Below are positions 46,102 through 55,573 of a stretch of 64,000 bases of DNA, piece after piece. The position numbers were made by a program, and so were the translations under genes. The DNA is from Lactobacillus mulieris (GTDB lineage Bacteria > Bacillota > Bacilli > Lactobacillales > Lactobacillaceae): NCBI RefSeq assembly GCF_007095465.1, contig NZ_SDGL01000004.1, positions 62,001 through 126,000 of the forward strand. Direction: 5' to 3'. How positions within the stretch are numbered: the first letter of the stretch is position 1; each line of letters opens with the position of its first letter. The notes below the pieces were generated by a model. It was not told the DNA's origin and made no database searches. It was given only the letters and a program-made list of their open reading frames with translations.

Positions 46102-48396
46102 TTGAATAATTTTGAGAATGAAAAAAGATATGAACAAGCCCACTTAGATGAAGTTTTAGGTCTAATTAAGAAAAAAGAAGCTAAATTAGCGGGATCGATT
46201 AAATCTGCTGAAAAAGAAGCGCGTAATTTGAATGCTCATTTTTTCGATGATTTAAAATTGGATTATGATGGCTATTCAACTTCGATGGATACGGCTTTAT
46301 CCATTCACCAGCAACAACAAATGTTAGCTGAAAGACAAAATGCTTGGCAACATTCAAGTAAGCAATTGTCTACTCTTAAAAGATTAGAAAAAAAGCCATA
46401 TTTTGCAAGAGTAGACTTTGAAGAAGTAGGTGAAAAGCCAGAAACTATTTATATCGGTTTAGGATCTTTTGCTGATCGTGATGATCACTTTTTAATTTAT
46501 GATTGGCGTGCTCCAATTTCTTCAATTTATTATGATGGTAAGCTAGGTAAAGTTACTTATCATGCACCTAGTGGTGAACAAGAAGTTAATATGACCAAGA
46601 AACGTCAATTTATGATTGAAAATGGTCATATTGAAAATATGTTTGATACCAATGAATCAATTGGTGATCAAATGTTATTAGAAGTGTTGGGAGAAAAGTC
46701 TTCAACACAAATGAAATCAATCGTTACTACAATTCAAAAAGAACAAAATAAAATAATCCGTAATACTAGTGCGGACTTGCTTTTTGTTCAAGGAGCTGCT
46801 GGTAGTGGTAAAACTAGTGCAATTTTGCAAAGAATAGCGTATCTTCTATATCGTTATCGAGGAAATTTGACTAGTTCAAATGTAATTATGTTTAGTCCTA
46901 ATCAGCTTTTTAATGACTATATTGAAAATGTTCTACCAGAAATGGGTGAACAAAATATGGTACAAATGACATACTGGCAATTTGCTAGTCGTCGTTTGCC
47001 AGGAATAGCTGTAGAAAACTTATTTGAACAATTTGAAAATTCAGAAAAAAATAATAAAATAAAGGACTTTAAAGATTCAATTTATTTCTTTAAACTTGTT
47101 ACACGTTATGCACAGCTCTTAAAAGAGAAGGGAATGGTGTTCAAAGATCTTTATTTCCGAGATAAAGACAAACCATTTTTCAGCAAAGAAAAAATAAAGG
47201 ATATATATTATTCATTCCCACCTAATTATAAATTGTCTAATAGAATTGATGCGACCCGCGAAAGCTTGGTTAATAGTTTGAACCATATGATTACTAGTGA
47301 AAGTAAAAAAGCTTGGGTTGCAGATATAATAGAAAATCTTAGTCAGGAACAACTGAATCAACTATATGATCGACCAGATCAAGAATTTGAATCAAGTGAA
47401 AAAGAAGAACGTTTTTTAGCTAGAAAAATAGTAATAAAGGAACTTCAAAAAGTTAATAAGAAAATTAATCATAATCAGTTTTTGAATATCCGCCGGCAAT
47501 ATATTAATTTTCTACGATTAGTGGGCAAAAGTGTAGACTTCACTAAATATGGATTTTCACAAGAAGAATGGGATAAGCATATATCAGAAGTTATAACTGG
47601 TTTTAAGAATAAGAAAATAAAAATGACGGATGTAAGTGCTTATTTATACTTATATGATTTGATTACAGGGCGAAGAACCAATTATGAAATGAGATATGCT
47701 TTTGTTGATGAAATTCAAGATTATACACCATTTCAAATTGCTTATTTACGGTTTAACTTCCCAAGAGCTAAATTTACAATGCTCGGTGATTTAAACCAAG
47801 CTATTTTTACTAAGGATTCTAGTCATGACCTATTAAATCAAATATCGACATTATTTGATCCTGAAAAAACAGAGGTTGTTCAACTGACCAAGTCGTATCG
47901 CTCAACTAAGCAGATTACTGAATTTACAAAAGAAATATTAGTTCAGGGAGAAAAAATTGAATCCTTTAATCGACAGGGTCCGAAACCAACATTCTATAAG
48001 AGAGCAGACTTTTTGGCAGAAATAGAAAGTTTGATGTCTGTGATTAAAGAAAATGATGCTCAAAAGTTGACAACAGCTATCATAACTAAAGATTTAGCAA
48101 GTAGTAAGGCTGTTTTTACCGCATTAAAAGAAAAGAGCGTAAAAACTACTTTAATTGCCTCAGCTAATCAACGATTAGTTCCAGGGACAATTGTAGTTCC
48201 ATCATATCTTGCTAAAGGGCTTGAATTTGATGCTGTTGTTATGTGGGATGCAAGTGATAAAGTCTATCATAACTTTGATGAAAGTCAGTTAGTGTATACA
48301 ATTGCTTCACGAGCTATGTATAAATTGGATATAATTTATTGTGAAAAGTTAAGTCCTCTTTTACAAGTTAAGAAAGATTTATATATTGATAAGTAA
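46102..48396 (+). CDS. helD: RNA polymerase recycling motor HelD
   Basis: A 764-residue UvrD-like protein of the HelD type: N-terminal coiled coil (NEKRYEQAHLDEVLGLIKKKEAKLAGSI), P-loop QGAAGSGKTSAIL near residue 230, AFVDEIQDYTPFQ (Walker B), and TKSYRSTKQITEF. HelD frees stalled RNA polymerase from nucleic acid using ATP. It starts at TTG 46102 with AAAGGGTGGG upstream. An extended -10 TGCTACAAT lies at 46059-46067. It is a single gene ended by a terminator. Confidence 0.9.
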   Translation: MNNFENEKRYEQAHLDEVLGLIKKKEAKLAGSIKSAEKEARNLNAHFFDDLKLDYDGYSTSMDTALSIHQQQQMLAERQNAWQHSSKQLSTLKRLEKKPYFARVDFEEVGEKPETIYIGLGSFADRDDHFLIYDWRAPISSIYYDGKLGKVTYHAPSGEQEVNMTKKRQFMIENGHIENMFDTNESIGDQMLLEVLGEKSSTQMKSIVTTIQKEQNKIIRNTSADLLFVQGAAGSGKTSAILQRIAYLLYRYRGNLTSSNVIMFSPNQLFNDYIENVLPEMGEQNMVQMTYWQFASRRLPGIAVENLFEQFENSEKNNKIKDFKDSIYFFKLVTRYAQLLKEKGMVFKDLYFRDKDKPFFSKEKIKDIYYSFPPNYKLSNRIDATRESLVNSLNHMITSESKKAWVADIIENLSQEQLNQLYDRPDQEFESSEKEERFLARKIVIKELQKVNKKINHNQFLNIRRQYINFLRLVGKSVDFTKYGFSQEEWDKHISEVITGFKNKKIKMTDVSAYLYLYDLITGRRTNYEMRYAFVDEIQDYTPFQIAYLRFNFPRAKFTMLGDLNQAIFTKDSSHDLLNQISTLFDPEKTEVVQLTKSYRSTKQITEFTKEILVQGEKIESFNRQGPKPTFYKRADFLAEIESLMSVIKENDAQKLTTAIITKDLASSKAVFTALKEKSVKTTLIASANQRLVPGTIVVPSYLAKGLEFDAVVMWDASDKVYHNFDESQLVYTIASRAMYKLDIIYCEKLSPLLQVKKDLYIDK

Positions 48397-48401
48397 TTAT
48401 T

Positions 48402-48427
48402 AAGCCATCGTTTAGATGGCTTTTTCT
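48402..48427 (+). terminator. Terminator after helD
   Basis: AAGCCATC pairs with GATGGCTT around GTTTA, followed by TTT. Confidence 0.8.
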
Positions 48428-48488
48428 TCACACTTTTTTCTTAAAGCTCTGCTAAAATGCAAAGTATAACAATAAGGAAGGTTATGCT

Positions 48489-49103
48489 ATGAGTATTTAT
48501 GGAAAATATCAAGCTTACTTGCCCCTTATTTTAGAGGATATGCGGCAAGAAATTACTGCGATGAATGAAGAATATCAAAAAAATCATGGACAAAAGTTAT
48601 ATGAACATTTTGAAGGTAGAGTTAAATCAGACAAAAGTATGATTGAAAAGTGCCAGCGCAAGCAACTACCATTGACACCAGAATCAGCTCTGATTAAAAA
48701 TAGGGATTCAATCGGCGTTCGAATTGTGACTAACTTTGTTGACGATATATATACAGTAATTAAATTATTAGAATTGAAAAAAGATATCCACATAGTTAAG
48801 AAAAAAGATTACATAAAAAATGCTAAACCTAATGGATATCGTTCTTATCACTTAATTATCGAAAAAGAGGTTCCTTTTGAAGATATAAAGGGACAAAAAC
48901 CAGGTCATTATTTTATTGAAATTCAATTAAGAACTATTGCGATGGATACATGGGCAAGTTTGGAACATGAAATGAAGTACAAACATAATATCAAAAATCC
49001 AGAAAGAATTAGCAAAGAGTTGAAAAGAGTAGCCGATGAGTTGGCAAGCTGTGATTTAAGTATGCAGACTATTCGGCAGTTAATTAAGGAAGATGAATCA
49101 TGA
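48489..49103 (+). CDS. relP: Small alarmone (p)ppGpp synthetase
   Basis: A 204-residue GTP pyrophosphokinase of the small-alarmone-synthetase class: KSMIEKCQRK, DSIGVRIVTNF, the PNGYRSYHLII loop and FIEIQLRTIAMDTWASLEHEMKYK. The hydrolase domain of Rel is absent. Small synthetases make (p)ppGpp or pGpp from GDP/GTP. It overlaps the response regulator gene by 4 bases (ATGA) and precedes its kinase, the same order as relPRS of Streptococcus mutans. The name is by that analogy; RelQ-type is an alternative. Confidence 0.85.
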   Translation: MSIYGKYQAYLPLILEDMRQEITAMNEEYQKNHGQKLYEHFEGRVKSDKSMIEKCQRKQLPLTPESALIKNRDSIGVRIVTNFVDDIYTVIKLLELKKDIHIVKKKDYIKNAKPNGYRSYHLIIEKEVPFEDIKGQKPGHYFIEIQLRTIAMDTWASLEHEMKYKHNIKNPERISKELKRVADELASCDLSMQTIRQLIKEDES

Positions 49104-49771
49104 GGATATTACTTGCAGAAGATGAAAAACAATTAAACCGAGTTCTAACAGTAGCGATGACAAGTCAAGGATATGATGTTGATAGTACATTTAATGGTCA
49201 AGAAGCAGTTGAAATGGCCCAAAGAAAAGCATATGATGTAATGATTTTTGACATTATGATGCCTATTAAGGATGGGCTAACTGCTGTTAAAGAAATTAGA
49301 GCAAGTGGGGATAAAACTTATATTATAATGCTGACAGCTAAAAGTGAAATAGATGATAAGGTTAGAGGACTAGATGATGGAGCTGATGATTATTTAACAA
49401 AACCTTTTTCATTAAAAGAATTATTAGCTCGCTTGCGTTCAAAAGAGCGGCGAGAAGATAGCTATACTACTAAAAAAGTTCAGTTGGCTAACTTATTTTT
49501 AGATGTGGAAAACCAGGAGGCTTCTAGTCGAAATTCGGTAAGATTATCAAATAAAGAAACAGAACTACTACAATATTTACTATTAAATAAAGAAAAAAAA
49601 CTTTCTACACAGGCTATTTTTACACATGTGTGGAAAGATTCGGACGAAGATGAGGATATTGTGTGGATATATGTTTCATATTTACGTGAAAAATTAAAAG
49701 CCATTGGGGCTGATGTGGAAATATCTGGGGAAAAAGATGGGAGTTTTATGCTTCAAGTAAAGAAAGGATAA
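49100..49771 (+). CDS. OmpR-family response regulator (relR-like)
   Basis: A 223-residue regulator: receiver with LLAEDEKQL, phospho-Asp51 in MIFDIMMPI and Lys in DYLTKPF, then an OmpR-type winged helix (LSNKETELLQYLLLN...WIYVSYLREKL). Overlap with the alarmone synthetase upstream (ATGA) and 6 bases to the kinase downstream indicate one operon. By analogy to S. mutans RelR it may control the alarmone gene in response to an external signal (inference). Confidence 0.88.
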   Translation: MRILLAEDEKQLNRVLTVAMTSQGYDVDSTFNGQEAVEMAQRKAYDVMIFDIMMPIKDGLTAVKEIRASGDKTYIIMLTAKSEIDDKVRGLDDGADDYLTKPFSLKELLARLRSKERREDSYTTKKVQLANLFLDVENQEASSRNSVRLSNKETELLQYLLLNKEKKLSTQAIFTHVWKDSDEDEDIVWIYVSYLREKLKAIGADVEISGEKDGSFMLQVKKG

Positions 49772-49777
49772 GGTCTG

Positions 49778-51028
49778 ATGATTAAAAAATTTCGGCGTAA
49801 ATTTATCGCAGTTGCAGTATTGTCGTTGGCAATTATCCTTTTCGCTTCATTTGGTGGGGTCGTTTTAGCGACTCAATACCGTACAGATAAGGAAATAACA
49901 AATGTTTTACAACTTTTAGCTAAAAACAATGGCCAGTTAAATCAAAAAGCTGCTCGAAAGACCTTGGGACCGGATTCTAATAAGGATTCTTTATTTAAGT
50001 ATCGCTATTTTACTCTTAGTTTATCTAGTACAGGTAAGCTAAAATTAGTTGATAATACCCATATTTCTACGATTTCAGCTAGTGATATTACTAGCAATAG
50101 TTCTTTAATTAAAAGAACTATAAAAAATACTACTAGTGAAGGTAGTATTATGATTAATTCGAATCCATATCGTTTTATTTTAGTAAAAAGTAAAAGTTCT
50201 AATCAAACGATTGCAATATTTCTTGATACTACGCCAATAACCGCTAGTTATAAGCATTTATTTAGAGTAGCAATTTTTTTAGGAATTAGTGGTCTAATCT
50301 TTTTTACTTTAATTTTGTTTTTACTTTCTAATCAAGCAATTAAACCAATTGTGGAAGCATATGAGAAACAGCGACGCTTTATTACTAATGCGGGTCATGA
50401 ATTAAAAACACCGCTTGCAATTATCTCCGCAAATACTGAAATGGAAGAAATGATAGGCAAAAGTGATGAATGGACTGAAAGTACTAAAGAACAAGTAGAG
50501 CGGTTAACGATGTTAATTAATCAATTAATCAGTTTAGCAAGAATGAGTGAAAAAGATGAATTAATTTTAGAACGAGTTAATTTTTCTGACTCTGTAAAAA
50601 GAGCTGCTAATAGTTTTAAAAGTCTGATTCAAAAAGATGGTAAGAATTATGATATAGAAATTGAACCTGATTTATTTGTAAATGGAGAAAAACAAAGTTT
50701 ATATGAACTGGTTAATATTTTAATTGATAATGCTAACAAATATTGTGATGAAGCTGGTCGAGTAAGTGTTAACTTGAATAAAGGATCATTAGGAAGAAAT
50801 GCTATTTTGCAAGTGAAAAATAGCTTTAAAGATGGTAAAAGTATAAATTATAATAAGTTTTTTGAGCGGTTTTATCGATCAGATGAATCTCATAATAGTC
50901 AAAAGGGAGGCTTTGGAATAGGTCTTTCCATGGCCCAAGACTTGGTAAGGGTTTTTGGTGGAAAAATAAATGCTAGCTATGATGGAAAAAATGTTGTTTT
51001 AACGGTTATTTTGAAATTAAGAAAGTAG
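49778..51028 (+). CDS. Sensor histidine kinase (relS-like)
   Basis: A 416-residue membrane kinase: first helix residues 13-33, an external sensor domain of about 120 residues, second helix at about 160-185, H-box NAGHELKTPLAIIS with His207, N-box ILIDNANKYCDE and G-box GGFGIGLSMA. It forms a pair with the upstream regulator. The external domain is of unknown fold. The gene ends in a modest terminator. Confidence 0.9.
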   Translation: MIKKFRRKFIAVAVLSLAIILFASFGGVVLATQYRTDKEITNVLQLLAKNNGQLNQKAARKTLGPDSNKDSLFKYRYFTLSLSSTGKLKLVDNTHISTISASDITSNSSLIKRTIKNTTSEGSIMINSNPYRFILVKSKSSNQTIAIFLDTTPITASYKHLFRVAIFLGISGLIFFTLILFLLSNQAIKPIVEAYEKQRRFITNAGHELKTPLAIISANTEMEEMIGKSDEWTESTKEQVERLTMLINQLISLARMSEKDELILERVNFSDSVKRAANSFKSLIQKDGKNYDIEIEPDLFVNGEKQSLYELVNILIDNANKYCDEAGRVSVNLNKGSLGRNAILQVKNSFKDGKSINYNKFFERFYRSDESHNSQKGGFGIGLSMAQDLVRVFGGKINASYDGKNVVLTVILKLRK

Positions 51029-51054
51029 GCAATTATCGCCTGCTTTTACTTTTT
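51024..51054 (+). terminator. Terminator after the kinase gene
   Basis: AGTAGGC pairs with GCCTGCT (one mismatch), followed by TTTT. Weaker than most in this window. Confidence 0.55.
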
Positions 51055-51099
51055 ATGCTATTTTTATATTTGAAGTGCTTTAATTTGGAGTGGTGAATT

Positions 51100-52014
51100 A
51101 TGAAGTCTTTTACACACTTTAGCAGAAAAGAATGGGCAAGTTTAAATCCTAATTTAAATATCAATGTAAGTCATGAAGAATTAGAAAAAATCAATTCACA
51201 TGGTGACGTTTTAAGTATTAAAGATGTTCGACAAGTATATGAATCTTTAGTTGCTTATATAGGGGTAGTGTTTAAACAATCTAAAGAAAAAGAGAAGAAA
51301 AAAGCTGATTTTTTAAAGCGACCGATTTCTAAACGACCATTTATTATAGGAATTTCAGGTTCAGTTTCTGTTGGTAAATCAACTACCTCTCGTTTGTTGC
51401 GTCTGCTTTTACAAAGGACATATCCAGAGTTAAAGATTCAGAGAATGACTACAGATGGTTTTTTATATACAAATAATGAACTAAAGGCTAAAAATCTGAT
51501 GAGTCGAAAAGGATTCCCAGAAAGTTATAATATGCAACGCTTGAATGACTTCTTAACAGATGTAGTAAGGGGAAAAGAAGATATTGTTTATCCTCTATAT
51601 TCTCAAGGTATATCTGATATTGTACCGGACGAATTCGGTCATGTTCTAAGCCCAGATATTTTAATTATTGAAGGGATTAATACATTACAATTACCACCGA
51701 ATGGAACAATTGTTAGTTCAGATTTTTATGATTTGTCAATTTATCTTGATGCAGATGAAGAGTTAATTGAGAGTTGGTTTTTGAGTCGCTTTAAAGAATT
51801 AATGGAACAAAATAAAGATAATCCTGATAATTATTACTATCATTGGGCCAACAGCGATCGTACTAAAGCGATAAATGCTGCTAAAGAAGTATGGCAATCT
51901 GTTAATCTGGTTAACTTAAGAGAATTTATTGCCCCAACGAAGGCAAGAGCAAATGTTGTTTTACATAAAACAAAAGGGCATCATATTGATTCAGTATATT
52001 TAAGATGCTACTAA
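51100..52014 (+). CDS. coaA: Type I pantothenate kinase CoaA
   Basis: A 304-residue P-loop kinase: GISGSVSVGKSTTSRLL (Walker A), TTDGFLYTNNEL, LSPDILIIEGINTLQL and the C-terminal FIAPTKARANVVLHKTKGHHIDSVYLR. It phosphorylates pantothenate in the first step of coenzyme A synthesis. Bacterial CoaA is usually feedback-inhibited by CoA. It follows the kinase of the relPRS-like operon after a weak terminator and lies upstream of efp. Confidence 0.93.
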   Translation: MKSFTHFSRKEWASLNPNLNINVSHEELEKINSHGDVLSIKDVRQVYESLVAYIGVVFKQSKEKEKKKADFLKRPISKRPFIIGISGSVSVGKSTTSRLLRLLLQRTYPELKIQRMTTDGFLYTNNELKAKNLMSRKGFPESYNMQRLNDFLTDVVRGKEDIVYPLYSQGISDIVPDEFGHVLSPDILIIEGINTLQLPPNGTIVSSDFYDLSIYLDADEELIESWFLSRFKELMEQNKDNPDNYYYHWANSDRTKAINAAKEVWQSVNLVNLREFIAPTKARANVVLHKTKGHHIDSVYLRCY

Positions 52015-52017
52015 ATT

Positions 52018-52095
52018 TGGTATACTAGATGTATGAATTGGATTATTTATATGTTGATGAAAGTTCTGGCTTTGCCCCCGTCAATTAGTAATTGA
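52018..52095 (+). promoter_or_regulatory. Possible efp leader with a short Pro-Pro reading frame
   Basis: An extended -10 TGGTATACT (52018-52026) precedes efp. A 20-codon frame starts at ATG 52033, right at the expected transcription start, and encodes a peptide ending ALPPSISN. No ribosome binding site is visible, so any translation would be leaderless. The CCCCC stretch is odd in AT-rich spacer. Low certainty. Confidence 0.3.
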
Positions 52096-52139
52096 AAAGT
52101 TAGTATAAAAATATTTGATTTAAAGAGGAGTTATTAATT

Positions 52140-52700
52140 ATGGTAAATGCAATTGAACTAAAAAAAGGTATGATTTTTAGCCAAGACGGAAAGCTAATGA
52201 GAGTATTAAAGAGTAATCACCACAAACCTGGCAAGGGAAATACAGTTATGCAAATGGACTTGAGAGATGTTCGTGCCGGTTCAGTGATTCATAAGACAAT
52301 GAGACCAAGTGAAAAAGTAGAATTAGTTGAAGTAGCTAAAAAAGGTGCACAATACCTTTATGCTGAAGGTGATAATTACATCTTTATGGATACTACAACT
52401 TATGAACAATATGAAATCACTAAAGACCAATTAGGTGATGATGCTCTTTACTTAATGCCAAATATTGAAGTACAACTTGAGTTTACTGATGATGGCGAAT
52501 TGATAGGTATTGAGTTACCAGCTACTGTAACTATGAAAGTAGCAGAAACTCAACCCGAAATTAAGGGTGCTACCGCAGCAGGTGGTGGTAAGCCAGCTAC
52601 TATGGAAACAGGTTTGGTTGTAACTGTACCAGATTTTATTAATGAAGGTGACGAATTAGTTATTAATACGCAAGAAGGTACTTACAAGTCACGTGCATAA
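52140..52700 (+). CDS. efp: Translation elongation factor P
   Basis: A 186-residue EF-P: N-terminal KOW domain with the tip loop HHKPGKGNT (Lys32 at the tip, the residue modified in Firmicutes such as Bacillus), two OB domains, and the C-terminal GLVVTVPDFINEGDELVINTQEGTYKSRA. It rescues ribosomes stalled at consecutive prolines. AGAGGAG lies 9 bases before ATG. It is a single gene with a two-way terminator downstream. Confidence 0.95.
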   Translation: MVNAIELKKGMIFSQDGKLMRVLKSNHHKPGKGNTVMQMDLRDVRAGSVIHKTMRPSEKVELVEVAKKGAQYLYAEGDNYIFMDTTTYEQYEITKDQLGDDALYLMPNIEVQLEFTDDGELIGIELPATVTMKVAETQPEIKGATAAGGGKPATMETGLVVTVPDFINEGDELVINTQEGTYKSRA

Positions 52701-52714
52701 AATCTTTATATATA

Positions 52715-52751
52715 AAAAGCTATTAGGAGAAATATTCTAATAGCTTTTTAA
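52715..52751. terminator. Bidirectional terminator between efp and pepI
   Basis: AAAAAGCTATTAG pairs with CTAATAGCTTTTT around a loop of 10. Confidence 0.9.
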
Positions 52752-52758
52752 ATGGTCT

Positions 52759-53670
52759 TTATTTGTTAAATGTGTCAGTTTCGACTTCTTGAATAAATTG
52801 CGCTAAATGACGATAGTATACATCAGGATTATCTACCATATGGTGGTGTCCTCCGTTTGGAGTAGTAACTAAGCGAGAATTTGGAATAAGCTTCTCCATT
52901 GTTCTAGCAGTTTCAATAGGCATAGTTTCATGTTCCCCAAAGGTTAATAAAGTAGGTACTTTAATGTTAGGAAGTTGATCTCTAAAGTGCCAATCTTTTA
53001 GCTTACCAGTGATGACAAATTCATTATCTCCTTGAAAAGCATTGTAAACTGCGCTTCCTCCTAAATCTTTTAAGTGGTATAACTTCGAAGGCTGTTTACG
53101 ATCAACAAAGTTAATATTCAAGATTTGAACATCATCCTGGTATCGTTGATTATCAAAATTACCTTCAGCTTCACACTTATGCATGAAGTCAATTTCTTCT
53201 TTGGTTAATACTTCTTCGCGTCTGCGATTAACAGCTTCAACGTATTCATCAATTTCATCAACCATTGATGAAATAATAGCGCCTTTTAAGTGTTTACCAT
53301 ATTTAACTGCATATTCTTGAACTAATAATCCGCCCCAACTTTGGCCTATGAGATAAAAATTATCAATACCTAATTTTTGTCGAACTTCTTCAACTTCATC
53401 TAAGAAGTATTCGTAAGTAAGGTATTTTTTGGCAATATCAGGATTATTATAATCTGGTTGGTCAGAGTATAAAGAGCCTAATTGATCATACATGTGAACT
53501 TGGACATTTAAACCTTGCTTTTTTAATTGTTCAGCAGTATCTTCCCAATATTCATGATTCCCACCAGGTCCGCCATGTAGGGCCAGTAAATGAATATCAC
53601 CGCTTCCTTGAGTGTTTGTCCATAAATGATAGCCATTATCCAGTGTAAGAATTTTAGTTCCTTGTTTCAT
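52759..53670 (-). CDS. pepI: Proline iminopeptidase
   Basis: A 303-residue alpha/beta hydrolase of family S33: HGGPGGNHEYWEDTA (oxyanion hole), nucleophile Ser in LIGQSWGGLLVQEYA, and the catalytic His in NGGHHHMVDNP. It removes N-terminal proline from peptides, a classic lactobacillus PepI. The minus-strand start follows AAGGAGAC. It is a single gene, convergent with efp. Confidence 0.93.
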   Translation of the reverse strand: MKQGTKILTLDNGYHLWTNTQGSGDIHLLALHGGPGGNHEYWEDTAEQLKKQGLNVQVHMYDQLGSLYSDQPDYNNPDIAKKYLTYEYFLDEVEEVRQKLGIDNFYLIGQSWGGLLVQEYAVKYGKHLKGAIISSMVDEIDEYVEAVNRRREEVLTKEEIDFMHKCEAEGNFDNQRYQDDVQILNINFVDRKQPSKLYHLKDLGGSAVYNAFQGDNEFVITGKLKDWHFRDQLPNIKVPTLLTFGEHETMPIETARTMEKLIPNSRLVTTPNGGHHHMVDNPDVYYRHLAQFIQEVETDTFNK

Positions 53671-53822
53671 GTGTGTCTCCTTACTAATACTTTTGATATT
53701 AATGAAATAATAACATTAATTTTAACTTTTTTTAGTATAAAATGCATTTTTGCGGATAGAATGCAGAATCTCTTAAAATTAGTTACAATGTAATGGACGT
53801 TAAAATATTTAAGGAGAAATAA

Positions 53823-55402
53823 ATGAGTCTTAAATACGCACAAAAACGTAAAGTTTTTTTTTTATCTTTTTTGCAACGATTAAAGCCTGCAATATTTTAT
53901 TTGTGGCCTACATGCTCAAATTAATGCTTAATGTTGCTTCATCTGGTAAAAAAGATATGATGCAATTAGTTGGGTTAGCTGGTATTACAGCAGTTGGTCA
54001 ATTATTTTTTATGTGTAGCAATTTCTTGTATGAAGCAAATAAAATGGAAATTATCCGCCAGGTAAACCTCTATTTAAAAAAGAAAAATATTGCTTATTTA
54101 GTTGATCGAGGAGATAGTGACATTAAACAGGGTTTAAGTTTAATGACTAATGATTTAAAACAAATTGAAACTAATCGTGTCACTGCACAATTAGATATGA
54201 TTTTTCAAAGTATAACTTTTGTTGGTGCTTTAAGTTTTGCATTTTATAATTCATGGGAAATGACTTTGATTTTTATTGTAGCCTCGTTAGCACCAGCAGT
54301 TGTGCAGATTTTTACTAGCAAAATTATTACGCAAAAGGCTAAAATTTGGACTAAAACCAATGCTGATTATACACAAAGTGTATCTGATAGCTTAAATGGT
54401 GCGAATGCTGCTAATTTGTATAATAGCAGGGATAATATCTTAGTTAGGGCAACTAAGTCAGCATCTAAAATGGAAGCTGCCTTAAAGTCAATGAATTTAA
54501 CTCAAGCTTGGGCATTAGAACTCATTTATTCTGCTGCAGAACTCTTTTGTTTTATAGTTCCATGTACAATTGGTGGAATTTTAATGATGGAAGGTAAGTT
54601 AGCAGTTGGTACTTTAGTAATGTTAGTTGATTTAGCAATGAATTTTATTACGCCAGTAGTTACTATTTTTCAAGAATTTAATCAGGTTAAATCAACGGTA
54701 CCTATGTGGGAAAAGAGCTTACGAGCTGTTAATTATCAGTTAGATGATGAAGTTGAAAAGCGTGATAATTTTACTGGATTAGAGGTTCAAAATTTAAGTT
54801 ATCAAACTAGTTCAGATAAAAGAACAATTTTTTCAAATGTTGACTTAAAGGTTAATCCAGGTGAGAAAGTTCTTTTAATGGCCCCAAGTGGTTGGGGAAA
54901 AACAACCTTACTTAGATTAATGCTAGGTCAAAAGCAACCTCAAGAAGGTAAAGTATTAATAAATCAAAAAGATGTAACTGGTAATTGGGAGTCAGCACAT
55001 AATTATTATTCCTATGTCAATCAAAAGCCTTTTTTATTTGATGATAGTTTGCGCTTTAATATTACCTTAGGAAGAACTTGTTCTGAAGCAGAATTATTAG
55101 CAGCTATTAAAGAAGCGGGCTTGAATGATTTGGTTGAAAGCAAGGGCTTAGACTTTTATGTTGGCGAAAATGGTAATAAACTTTCAGGTGGGCAAATCCA
55201 GAGAGTAGAAATAGCTAGAGCTCTGCTTTCAAGGCGTCCAATTATTTTGGCGGATGAGGCAACTAGTGCATTGGATCCAGTAATGTCAAAAGCAATACAT
55301 GAAACCTTGCTAAAAAATCCACAAGTAGCAGTTATTGAAGTTGCCCATAAGATAAGCGATTATGAAAAAGAGATGTTTGATCAAATTGTTAAATTTAAAT
55401 AG
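53823..55402 (+). pseudogene. ABC exporter (permease + ATPase) with a frameshift in a T10 run
   Basis: About 526 residues if joined: membrane domain followed by an ATPase with Walker A APSGWGKTTLL, signature LSGGQIQR, Walker B ILADEATSALDP and H-loop VAHKI. ATG 53823 with AAGGAGAA upstream reads MSLKYAQKRKVF, then loses frame in a run of ten T at 53854-53863. With eleven T (or eight) it continues as FFFIFFATIKACNILFVAY into the main frame. As written, the main frame would begin at GTG 53903, without its first helix. It resembles single-gene multidrug or peptide exporters. Confidence 0.78.
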
Positions 55403-55427
55403 CATGACATTTTTGTCATGCTTTTTT
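55401..55427 (+). terminator. Terminator after the ABC exporter
   Basis: AGCATGACA pairs with TGTCATGCT around TTTT, followed by T. Confidence 0.88.
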
Positions 55428-55573
55428 CGTAAAAAATAAGCGTGAAAAATTGTTGAAGGTCAAAGAGGTGCATGTTAGAATGTCGATAAATTGAAAGGAA
55501 CTTATGATTAATCGAAAGTTAGCTTTCAATTTTTGTAACAAAGTTCGTCGATTTTTTAAAGAGAGGGACATAT

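Noticed and set aside
55453..55475. AGGTCAAAGAGGT as a CtsR operator
   Set aside because: The first heptad fits but the second (GTGCATG) does not, and no chaperone or Clp gene follows.
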